Below are positions 1 to 7,785 of a stretch of DNA of 20,164 nt, piece by piece; the stretch's first letter is position 1, and every line of letters begins with the position of its first letter. This stretch comes from Mitosporidium daphniae (taxonomy: Eukaryota; Microsporidia). The stretch is from positions 1-20,164 of the forward strand of contig NW_013546133.1 of NCBI RefSeq assembly GCF_000760515.2. The letters run 5' to 3'. The position numbers and the translations under genes are program-made. The notes beneath the pieces are model-generated. The model was not told the DNA's origin, did no database searches, and was given only the letters and a program-made list of their open reading frames with translations.

Positions 1-903
1 GAGAAAGTCATCGACTCAAATAGCACAAAATCGACTCCAATAAAATTTGAACGGCAAAATCGAATCTCTTCATTGATTTTGTGATGGAGCCAACTAATGA
101 AGGACGTCAGGTCAAGCTCGGTTTTTTTCTCGGAAACAAGGCTCGAATATATGGCTCTCAAATAGTTAAAAAGATCTTGCTGGAGCAATCTATGATAAAC
201 AGGCTCGGAGAATTTTGTAATCGAGTCGCTGACTTTCTCTAAAGCTCAGAAGAAAACCATACTTATGGATGATGTGAATATTTTTAGAAACCCAAGATCA
301 GAGGTTGAGGTTTTGCAGGAAATTATTTCCAGCACATTTTCAAGCAAAACATCGTGGAGAGGAATGAGGATCGTTTCATACCATGCTATCATGTTTAGCT
401 AAAAATAAACGTTCTATGTTACTTCTTCAATTGGATAGACCGGGTCATTGTACTTTTCTGTCCGCTTAAAGGGAATCCAGTACCGATCCAAATAGGAAAG
501 AATGAACGATGATTTTTCAGAAAAGTCTTCGAAAATATTCCAGTACTTGCAGTACACCTCGAGCGACAGATTGGTATTTAATTCTCGCTTAAATGTGGTT
601 GCCAAAAAGTCTGATAGGGCGGTTTCAAGCCATTTTTGATAGGCCTGATATATATCTTGGCCCAATATGATCGCTAGAAATAAAAAGGAAAAGCCAACCT
701 GACGCTTGTGAAGATGGATTAGAAACAAAAGAATTGCTAACACCGGTGCAGTAATTAAAAACAAGGCTACAGTCAAAATTAGAAGGTTACGAATATAAAT
801 CAAAAAGTATCTGAAAGTCAGGAGGCGCAGTACCGTCACAATGGACAAACAAAGAGTTGAAGTAGGGCATCAAATGTTGCCATACATCGTTAAATTGACT
901 CAT
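1..903 (-). CDS. Cullin, CUL1/Cdc53-like, N-terminal part (runs off the window start)
   Basis: Scaffold of an SCF-type cullin-RING ubiquitin ligase; the N-terminal helices present here are the part that binds the Skp1/F-box adaptor. I join exons 903-791, 766-699, 673-423, 398-263 and 238-<1 through introns of 24, 25, 24 and 24 nt (767-790, 674-698, 399-422, 239-262), all GT...TAG and all phase-consistent. The spliced protein, about 268 aa in the window, starts MSQFNDVWQHLMPYF. It then shows LYSLVFNYCTG (CUL1 has LYTHVYNYCTS), LGQDIYQAYQKWL (CUL1 VGLELYKRLKEFL), ILSYLDRYWIP (CUL1 AYLNRHWV), a W..TILIPL block, and a cullin-repeat segment FSEPVYHRLLQQDLFNYL. The start is the ATG at 903-901, 30 nt downstream of tRNA-Lys. 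The C-terminal cullin-homology and neddylation domains lie outside the window, so the choice of CUL1 over other cullins rests on the N-terminus only. No transmembrane segment exists once introns are removed. Confidence 0.88.
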
Positions 904-917
904 GATGCGAATTAAAT

Positions 918-931
918 AAAAAAACAAAAAA
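918..931 (-). terminator. Pol III terminator of tRNA-Lys
   Basis: The minus strand reads T6 (931-926), G (925), T7 (924-918), starting three bases after the tRNA 3' end. Runs of four or more T are the standard Pol III stop signal. The T-tract lies only 15 nt before the cullin ATG, so it takes up about half of the space available for an mRNA leader. Confidence 0.85.
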
Positions 932-933
932 GT

Positions 934-1006
934 CGCCCGAAGAGGGTCTCGAACCCTCGGCCTTAAGGTTAAAAGCCTCACGCTCTACCGACTGAGCTAT
1001 CCGGGC
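934..1006 (-). tRNA. tRNA-Lys(UUU), intronless
   Basis: A 73-nt cloverleaf reads on the minus strand. The 7-bp acceptor stem is GCCCGGA with TTCGGGC (one G-U). The D arm is GCTC/GAGC around AGTCGGTA. The anticodon stem TGAGG/CCTTA holds loop CTTTTAA, giving anticodon TTT. The T arm is GAGGG/CCCTC with loop TTCGAGA, and the discriminator is G. A-box- and B-box-like internal promoter sequences are present. No intron and no encoded CCA. A T6 run follows within three bases of the 3' end. Confidence 0.98.
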
Positions 1007-1313
1007 TGAGTAATGCACCTAGCTTGTTATATAAGTTCTTTTAAAAATAACATTTGATAATCAACCCATATGGCTCTTATTTCTGATAACGCCATTTTAC
1101 TGAATTTTCTGGTGATAAAAAGGCATTTCAAATGTTGAATATTTTCCCTACGTTTCCATTTCTGAAATTGATACCAACATTATAAGAGCCGGTACGCGCT
1201 TAAGCGGCGCTGCTTTAAATAAATTATTTCGTTGTACTCTTGTAACTGGTTTTTAATTTTAAAGCCTAGCACTACAATCATCCCATCAATTGATTTTTAT
1301 CATTTTTTCAAAT
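1007..1313. other. Intergenic region between tRNA-Lys and p24 gene; no gene seen
   Basis: 307 bp, AT-rich, separating the divergent tRNA-Lys and p24 genes, so it should hold the p24 promoter. I see no convincing ORF. A perfect 9-bp inverted repeat, GGCTCTTAT at 1072-1080 and ATAAGAGCC at 1182-1190, encloses about 100 bp; see the findings. A snoRNA-like reading of this stretch was considered and not accepted. Confidence 0.5.
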
Positions 1314-2031
1314 ATGCTCCTGTTATATTTGGCCATTTGCTGCGGCCTTTTTGTCAATTCTTGCCGGGGAATACATTTTTACCTCGAGCCAAATCAGAAA
1401 AGGTGTTTCATTGAGCATCTTCCTCGCCATACGGTATTTTTAGGTTAAGTAGCCTTCCTTACATATTAATTTAGGTGTTTATTCAACCCAAGTTTACAAT
1501 CCCTACACGAACAAATACACAGACGATCCATTATCCAGTGTAAGCATTATTGTCGATAGCGAAAGGGAAAATCTGCTCAAGCAAACGGGCTCCTCAAGCG
1601 ATCGTTTCTTTTTTACATCTGGGGAACACTCTGAACATATTATCTGTCTTTCCTCCAATAATCCTACCTTGGGATCGCAAAATGGTTGGTGGAGCCAGGG
1701 ATCATCAGGCAGCTCCAACATGCAGGGCTCAATTAAAATGACATTTGAGGTGTTTATTGGCGATCCAGGAGAGCCTTCTATTGTCTCCCCAATTGAAGCA
1801 AAGGTTGCCGGTCTCGCGCAAACAGTTTCTCAGCTGAATACTCTTGTCTCTGAAATAAGAAGGGAACAGTATTTACATAGAGAAAGAGAAGCTGAATTCA
1901 GATCGCTCTCAGAATATGTAAACGGACAGGTTGTATGGTGGACAATTGCCCAAATCTTGGTGCTTACTGGCGTTGCATCCTGGCAGGTTAAGAGATTGGG
2001 AAGGACATTGCGCACCAAGAGATTGATATGA
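1314..2031 (+). CDS. p24/TMED (EMP24/GP25L) family cargo receptor
   Basis: Type I membrane receptor of COPII/COPI vesicles cycling between ER and Golgi. Exons 1314-1443 and 1475-2031 are joined in phase 1 over a 31-nt intron (1444-1474, GTTAAG...TTTAG), giving 228 aa. The order is: signal peptide MLLLYLAICCGLFVNSC; GOLD-domain opening FYLEPNQKRCFIEHL with its first Cys, the second being in EHIICLSS; a Gly/Ser-rich insertion around residues 105-118; a coiled-coil segment SQLNTLVSEIRREQYLHRER; and the family signature SEYVNGQVVWW leading into one transmembrane helix. The tail ends TKRLI, a dibasic -3/-4 COPI-type signal, but lacks the usual paired aromatics. Only the 31-nt splice joins the Cys-bearing N-terminus to the rest, which supports it. 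The p24 subfamily (alpha, beta, gamma or delta) cannot be assigned. Confidence 0.92.
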
Positions 2032-2104
2032 GGTCTTAAATAAATTTGAAGAAAGCTAGCAAATTGGGTTGGATTTGGTTGAATCCCTACGCTAGCCGTA
2101 AGAG

Positions 2105-2362
2105 TTAGTGCAAACGTAGACGAGCCACTTGATGTAAGGGGCCTCCCAGGAGCGCAAGACTAATCTTGAAATTTAATATTAAATCTGGAACCGTGCATGT
2201 AGACAAGTAGTACACCTTTTTCTCATAAGTAGCCGCTGTTTTTAGCCGCAAGGCAGGCTTTCTGGTTGCAATGAATGTTATTTTAAGCAACACATAGGAG
2301 TCTTTCCAAGAGAACCTTGGTTTGCCTTTCTCAAATAAGTGTTCCTTGACCTCGAAAACCAT
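2105..2362 (-). CDS. Small protein of 85 aa, possibly SRP9/SRP21-like
   Basis: Uninterrupted reading frame with its ATG at 2362-2360 directly preceded by an in-frame TGA, so the start is fixed unless the 5' end is spliced. It lies 73 bp from the end of the convergent p24 gene. The segment SYVLLKITFIATRKPALRLK followed by KKVYYLST recalls the beta-strand pattern of the SRP9/21 fold (human SRP9 has RVVLKYRHSDGNLCVKV at a similar place), and the size fits SRP9 (86 aa). The similarity is by eye only and weak. If correct, the product would pair with SRP14 in the Alu domain of the signal recognition particle. No intron was needed. Confidence 0.35.
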   Translation of the reverse strand: MVFEVKEHLFEKGKPRFSWKDSYVLLKITFIATRKPALRLKTAATYEKKVYYLSTCTVPDLILNFKISLALLGGPLHQVARLRLH

Positions 2363-2444
2363 TCAATTAGATGCTTCGAAAGTCCCTTCAACAGCAAGGA
2401 TAACCTTATGTACATCAAATCAGACTAAATAATAAGAAACCTAC

Positions 2445-2476
2445 TGTCGGGAAGTCTAACACAAGGCTTCCCGACA
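2445..2476. repeat. Perfect 10-bp stem-loop between two minus-strand genes
   Basis: TGTCGGGAAG (2445-2454) and CTTCCCGACA (2467-2476) form a perfect inverted repeat around a 12-nt loop. It lies in the 190-bp gap downstream of the 2553-3038 gene and upstream of the 85-aa gene. It could be a 3'-UTR hairpin of the former or a leader or regulatory site of the latter. The rest of the gap is AT-rich and shows nothing else. Confidence 0.6.
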
Positions 2477-2552
2477 ATATAAAATCCGGACTGAGAAAAT
2501 TCATATTATTAAAAGTAACTTCAAGGCCCTTAGAATAGACAAGCTAGAGCTT

Positions 2553-3038
2553 TCAGGGTTCATCTGGTGCTTTGATGACAAAGATATTTGCGAGCGCCCG
2601 GTTGCCATTATAAATGTGCTCCGAATGCAAGTGTTTCGCAGATGCAAGAAAATCTGTAAATGCCTCAATCAATTCTGGGCTTTTTCTGAGCTCGTAAGCC
2701 CTTCTAATAAAGGAATTTACGGAGTCTGAAAGATCGGTGTGTTTGGTCAAAAGTGCAAGGGGTTTGCTTGAAAGGCTTCCAAAAAAGTCTACTTGTGCAC
2801 TAATGAGAATATCTTTTTGATAGATAAAATAGTTGATCCGATACCTATTGAAATAGCTCGAGATTCCAGCTTTATCAAAAAGAACGCAAATTTTATTGTA
2901 ACTTGTTTTTATTAGAGGCTCAGTTGTGGCATTTGGAGACAATTGAAAACTCGGATGGTTTGAAGTGGTAACTGCCGCATGAAAATGGCTTTCCGCATCA
3001 TTAGTATTCTTGGGGGTTCTATTATGTGCAATATTCAC
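2553..3038 (-). CDS. Unrecognised protein, about 160 aa, 5' end unresolved
   Basis: Open frame with protein-like composition. The part after about residue 45 looks folded: alternating hydrophobic stretches such as NKICVLFDKAGISSYF and RYRINYFIYQKDILIS, then likely helices SFIRRAYELRKSPELIEAFT. The first 45 residues are polar and low in order. The frame contains no ATG at all; upstream it is closed by TGA eleven bases before the GTG at 3038. A short 5' exon is therefore likely. A possible acceptor ending CATAATAG lies at the start of the frame (last base about 3022), but I found no matching donor with an ATG exon. I do not recognise the family. The neighbour is the divergently transcribed heme lyase. 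Confidence 0.6.
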   Translation of the reverse strand: MNIAHNRTPKNTNDAESHFHAAVTTSNHPSFQLSPNATTEPLIKTSYNKICVLFDKAGISSYFNRYRINYFIYQKDILISAQVDFFGSLSSKPLALLTKHTDLSDSVNSFIRRAYELRKSPELIEAFTDFLASAKHLHSEHIYNGNRALANIFVIKAPDEP

Positions 3039-3412
3039 AATTTTATGTCAAAGTACGGCAGATATCAATACAAAAGAATTCCGCTAGCAGCTATTGCTGT
3101 GCAAAAGAAATTTCAAATTGGTGAGTTGTCGACTGAATTTGCACAGGGCATTGCTTTTAAAGGCTCATCATGCTGGATATGCTAATACACCACACTGGAA
3201 TATAACATCCACAACTTTACGCCATGTTTGAGCTGTAATCGCACTCTTGTTATTTGCAACTATGTGCACCACCTTGGCTGCTTGATATCGGTAAGGAACG
3301 TTGGTGCGACTCGCATTCAATTTGGTTAAATTTTAATTCCGTTGGAGGGTTAAGGGGACTCTCAAATTCACCCAACAAACTTTTATTTGCAACCTTTTCT
3401 TGTTATAAATTT
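3039..3412. other. Divergent intergenic region, no gene assigned
   Basis: 374 bp between the minus-strand gene at 2553-3038 and the heme lyase ATG at 3413. It should contain two promoters and probably the missing 5' exon of the minus-strand gene. A short minus-strand ATG frame starts near 3151 (MPCANSVDN...), but I could not connect it by a TAG-ending intron. On the plus strand the heme lyase frame stays open back to 3254 but offers no ATG before 3413. Confidence 0.4.
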
Positions 3413-4087
3413 ATGGAAGCTTCAGAAGCCTGTTCATCGCATTCCTCTTCTTTGGATGCACACAATGAATGTCCATACCGGGAAAAAAAGTCAAATATTA
3501 ATCCGTGCACATTGATGCCACATCCCGAAATCTTGAACGCAACTTCAATTGACGGGATTTCATCTCCGCTCTCAAAAGGCCTATCCACAGAGAGGGAATC
3601 AAGCACGATCCCCAAAGTAACTGCACCTGGACATGTTGATGAAACATGGAAGTATCCATCTCCCCGAATGTTTTATCATGCTCTTTTAAGGAAAGGCTAC
3701 GCCACAGATCCACAAGATATTGACAGCATGTTATTTATTCACAATCAATTAAACGAGGGGGTCTGGAAACACATTTTGGAGTGGGAAAACTTTATGCAAC
3801 CCAACGCTACTGGCAGATGCCAACCGCTGCTAAAAAGCTTTCAAGGGCGGCCTCAAAAGCTGTCTCCAAAGGCCTGGTTTGCCCACAAATTCCTAGGCGC
3901 CGATAAGCCGTTTGATAGACACGATTGGGTGATTGAGCGCTGCGGAAAAAAAGTTAGATATGTTATTGACTACTACGAAAACGGAGTTGACCAATCCGGC
4001 TCTCCAACTATGAATGTATGTGTTAGGCCTGCATTAGACAGCATTGAATCAATTTTCTATCGCTTCCGTCGATTTCTTGACAGCTAA
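3413..4087 (+). CDS. Holocytochrome c synthase (cytochrome c heme lyase)
   Basis: Attaches heme covalently to apocytochrome c in the mitochondrial intermembrane space. The start is the first ATG in the frame, giving 224 aa against about 269 in yeast and human. The N-terminus carries a CP heme-regulatory-type motif (ECPYREKK) and an IPK motif. Conserved blocks follow in order: WKYPSPRMFYHALLRKG (yeast WEYPSPQQMYNAMVRKG); IHNQLNEGVWKHILEWE, including the His-Asn pair that contains the heme-ligating His; LSPKAWFAH; PFDRHDW; VRYVIDYYENG; and CVRPALDS near the C-terminus. No intron. Its presence implies a c-type cytochrome and hence a respiratory chain in this organism. Confidence 0.96.
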   Translation: MEASEACSSHSSSLDAHNECPYREKKSNINPCTLMPHPEILNATSIDGISSPLSKGLSTERESSTIPKVTAPGHVDETWKYPSPRMFYHALLRKGYATDPQDIDSMLFIHNQLNEGVWKHILEWENFMQPNATGRCQPLLKSFQGRPQKLSPKAWFAHKFLGADKPFDRHDWVIERCGKKVRYVIDYYENGVDQSGSPTMNVCVRPALDSIESIFYRFRRFLDS

Positions 4088-4097
4088 CAGACAACTG

Positions 4098-4170
4098 AAT
4101 GGCGATGGACGTGGAAATGGGGATCCAGGTGGCGATGGCGATCACGGTGGAAATGGAGATGGATATTTGT
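4098..4170 (+). repeat. Degenerate GGNGAT/GGNAAT-like low-complexity tract
   Basis: About 70 bases after the heme lyase stop consist of imperfect hexamer-like units (TGGCGATGGACGTGGAAATG and variants) with strong purine bias. The 144-bp gap to IleRS otherwise holds AAATTT-rich sequence at 4170-4205, which presumably contains the IleRS promoter. Confidence 0.75.
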
Positions 4171-4231
4171 TAATTTAAATTTTGAGTAAATTTACAAACT
4201 AAATTTGCGTGTGAGCGCCTAGTAATTCATA

Positions 4232-7200
4232 ATGCTTCAAGAAGCAGATCCTCAATGTTCTGCTAGTGGCTCCACATCTACCGATCGGTGTGACTTTTCT
4301 TCGGAGGAAGAAAAAATACTCCAATTCTGGGACTCCATTGATGCCTTTAATCTTTCAAAAGAACTATCTAAAGATAGGCCTCTTTGGACGTTTTATGACG
4401 GACCTCCATTTGCTACCGGTCTTCCTCACTATGGACACATACTTGCTGGAACCATTAAGGATGTCGTTTGTAGATATGCATATCAGAACGGATACAAGGT
4501 ACCCCGTCGGTTTGGATGGGACTGCCACGGTCTTCCTGTGGAGCACGAAATTGACAAGAAATTAAACATTACCTGCAAGGCCGATATTGAGAAGCTTGGT
4601 GGAATTGCCATCTATAACCAGGCCTGTCGAGAGATTGTCACCCGTTACACTTCAGAGTGGGAAAGCACCGTGCGCCGTACCGGTCGTTGGATTGATTTCA
4701 AAAATGACTATAAGACCATGTATCCTTCGTTCATGGAGAGTGTTTGGTGGGTGTTCAAATCTCTGTGGAATAAAGATCTGGTTTATCAGGGACACAAGGT
4801 TTGTTTCGACTTTTATTGTAGGTGTTGCCATACTCCACTGCCTGCACTTCGCCCCTGTCAAATTTCGAGGCCAACTTGAATTACAAGGACATTGTCGATC
4901 CCACTGTCATTGTGTCTCTTCCGCTTGTCGACCGCCCGGAAACAAGTCTTTTGGTATGGACCACCACTCCATGGACGTTACCTTCTAACTTGGCGGTTAT
5001 TGCCAATCCAGATCTTCTCTACGTCGAGGTCCTGGATACAGAGACATCAAAAAAGTTTATTCTTGCAGATGCTCTGTTAAGCTCCATTTACAAAGATGTA
5101 TCTGATACTTCCGAATCGTTCAAAAGAATTTCATCGTTCAAGGGATGCGAGCTGAAGGGATTGTCCTATCAGCAGCCGTTTCCGATATTCGAATCGCGAA
5201 GAGCCTCCCACGGAAACTTTGTTGTCATTACGGATCCGTTCGTAACTGCAGATGCTGGAACTGGTCTTGTACATTGCGCCCCTGCCTTTGGGGAGGACGA
5301 TCATCGGGTATCGCTGGCCAATAAGATCATCTCAGAGAACGAGGCTGTCCCATCTACCATTGATGAAAAGGGCCATTTTGAAGCAGGCTTTTTCGAGGGA
5401 ACTTCAATTCCAGGCTCGTATTTCAAAGATGCTGATAAGGAAATTATCAAGCTGCTCAAAGCCAAAGACCGCATAGTACGCCAAACTCAACACAAGCACT
5501 CGTATCCATTTTGTTGGCGCTCAGACACACCTTTGATGTTCAAAGCGGTACCCTCTTGGTTCATACGGGTTACCGATCACATTCCCAAACTTTTGGAAAA
5601 CCAAGCCAAGACTCGATGGGTTCCCGCAAATGTTGGGGAGAAAAAGTTCACCCATTGGCTGGCTGCCGCTCACGACTGGGCTGTATCGCGAAATCGATAC
5701 TGGGGCACCCCTATTCCGGTTTGGCGCTCTGCTGATGGAAAGGAAACCATTGTTATTGGAAGCATCGAAGAGTTAGCTCGCCTTGCCGGTATCCGAAGCG
5801 ATTCGATCACAGATCTACACCGTGAAAGCATTGATCACATCGAAATTCCCTCCCAAATCGATCCAAACGGACGCCCTCCATTAAGAAGAGTTGAAGAGGT
5901 CTTTGATTGCTGGTTTGAATCTGGCTCAGTTCCCTATGCCGCACAACATTATCCTTTCAGCGAAGTTTCAAATGCTGGTACGCCGGAACAACCACCGGGA
6001 ACGTTCGCCTCATCATTTCCTGCTGATTTTATTGCCGAGGGGATTGACCAGACTCGCGGATGGTTCTATACCCTTTCTGTATTAAGCACACTTTTGCTTG
6101 ATAGACCCCCATTTCGAAATGTCATTGTTAATGGCCTGATTTTAGCGGCTGATGGGAAAAAAATGTCAAAGCGATTGAAAAACTATCCAGAGCCCGAGGT
6201 GGTGATGGGGAAATTTGGTGCTGATGCGCTAAGACTTTATCTCATCAACTCCCCCGTTGTNTGTGCAGAGTTTCTAAAGTTCAAAGAGGAAGGTGTACGT
6301 GGAATTTTGAGGGATGTTTTGATCCCCTGGACCAATACATCTCGGTTCTTTACAGAGCAGGCCTCCCTGATAAGCGCAACGTTTGCGCGCCCCATTGTTG
6401 GCCAGTTTGTCGGCAATGCGGATGAATTTGTAGGGCAGTCTTCAAGTCTTTTTTCGGATGATATCATGGATCGTTGGATCCTTTCACTCTTACAAACGCT
6501 GATTGAAGAGGTGCGTCAAGAAATGGATGCTTACCATTTGTATTCCGTGGTCCCAAAGCTGCTAACCTTTCTTTCCTCGCTGTCTAGTTGGTATTTACGT
6601 CTTTCGCGCAAGCGTGCAAAGAACGATGAAGACAAAGAGGACCAGCTCAAGGCTCTTGGCACGCTGTTCCATGTGCTCTATTCTTTGACCATTATCATGG
6701 CACCATTCACGCCTTTTGTTGCTGAAAGTCTCTTTCAAGAGCTCTCCGGGTTTATTTCAAATGAAAAGGAGAAAAAAACATCGCCCCCGCTGCTTTCTGT
6801 CCATTTCCAGCCTTTTCCATGCGTAAATACTCTCTTGAAAGACAAATTGACAGAGGAGAGGTTTTCACTTTTCCAAGAGGCCATGGATCAAGCTAGAGCC
6901 ATTAGGGAGCAAAAGAATATTTCGCTCAAAATCCCCCTTTCTTCAATGATCATCGTTACAAACTCCCACGAGCAGCAATCACTATTGTTGCCTCTGGTTT
7001 CTTACATTTCCGTGGACTTGAATGTCCGCGATGTCCGCATTCTGGTGGACACGGATGTTGAACATCTGGGTATCAAAATTGCCTACAAGGCGCTCCCAAA
7101 TTTTTCTCTGCTTGGCCGGCGTTTGAAGACCGAGCTAGATGCGCTCCAAAAGGCTCTTAGGGAAGAAGTATGCGATTCCCATCTTCGTGCATATTTCTTG

Positions 7201-7644
7201 GACAAGTCAAAAGGGCTATGTGTTGGCAATAGATGGATCTTGTCCGAAGACGAGGTTTCGATTTCCCGCTCTGTCCTTGCTCTTCCGGAGCAATGGGAGC
7301 AGCAGAAAAACGCCTCTGCCAACCGCCAGGTCATCACACTGCTTTGCACAGAGCTTTCTGAAGATCTTCTTCAAGAAGGTGCCGCAAGAGAAATACTTTC
7401 GCGTATTCAGCAGCTCCGTAAAAAGGCTGGACTAAAACAGAGCGACACGGTCTCCATTTACCACGATGATTTGGCATCTGGGTCGATTTTTGTCAGCCAG
7501 GCTGCATACTTTGAGCGGTCTCTGAAGAATACGATTTTGATACCAAAGCAAACAGAGACCAATTCCCTTGAGCATGCTCTCGTCGATGAGATCATGATCT
7601 CAGATCGCCTTATCAAACTGACGCTCTCCAGCCAGTTTGAGTAG
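4232..7644 (+). CDS. Isoleucyl-tRNA synthetase, cytosolic
   Basis: Charges tRNA-Ile with isoleucine. Exons 4232-4798 and 4822-7644 join over a 23-nt intron (4799-4821, GTTTGT...TGTAG, phase 0), giving 1129 aa, close to yeast (1072). The splice restores the conserved [20 protein letters not shown]. Class I features: HIGH-type motif HYGH at residues 66-69, [15 protein letters not shown]1 editing-domain region with [10 protein letters not shown] and [25 protein letters not shown], and KMSKR at residues 636-640. The anticodon-binding domain and a eukaryotic C-terminal extension follow. The base at 6261 is n; the codon is GTN, so it is Val whatever the base. The next codon gives Cys where most IleRS have Arg or Lys (SPVV[R/K]AE), possibly a base-call error beside the n. 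Confidence 0.97.
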
Positions 7645-7785
7645 GCCCAATTAAATTTTACTGATCAGAAATACAGCTTTCACATTAAAGGAGTGGTGTT
7701 GACGAACAGTTTGCCTGGAAATAGTTTGCCGCGAAATAGTTTATTGAATTAAGGACAAATATCTACGAAAACAGCCGATTGCCAA

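Noticed and set aside
811-833. Candidate 23-nt intron (GTACTG...TTTCAG) in the first cullin exon
   Set aside because: Removing it creates an early stop, while the unspliced frame gives the cullin pattern leading into LYSLVFNYC.
414-848. Two-helix membrane protein of 144 aa
   Set aside because: The hydrophobic part is translation of U-rich introns 767-790 and 674-698 plus frame-shifted exon; splicing gives a cullin.
1090-1170. C/D-box snoRNA or U5-like RNA
   Set aside because: GTGATAA and CTGA resemble C and D boxes and GCCATTTTACT recalls the U5 loop, but C-box mismatch, no terminal stem and no clear Sm site leave it unsupported.
4098-4170. Small coding ORF (MAMDVEMG...) after heme lyase
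   Set aside because: It is low-complexity repeat sequence with no protein-like features.
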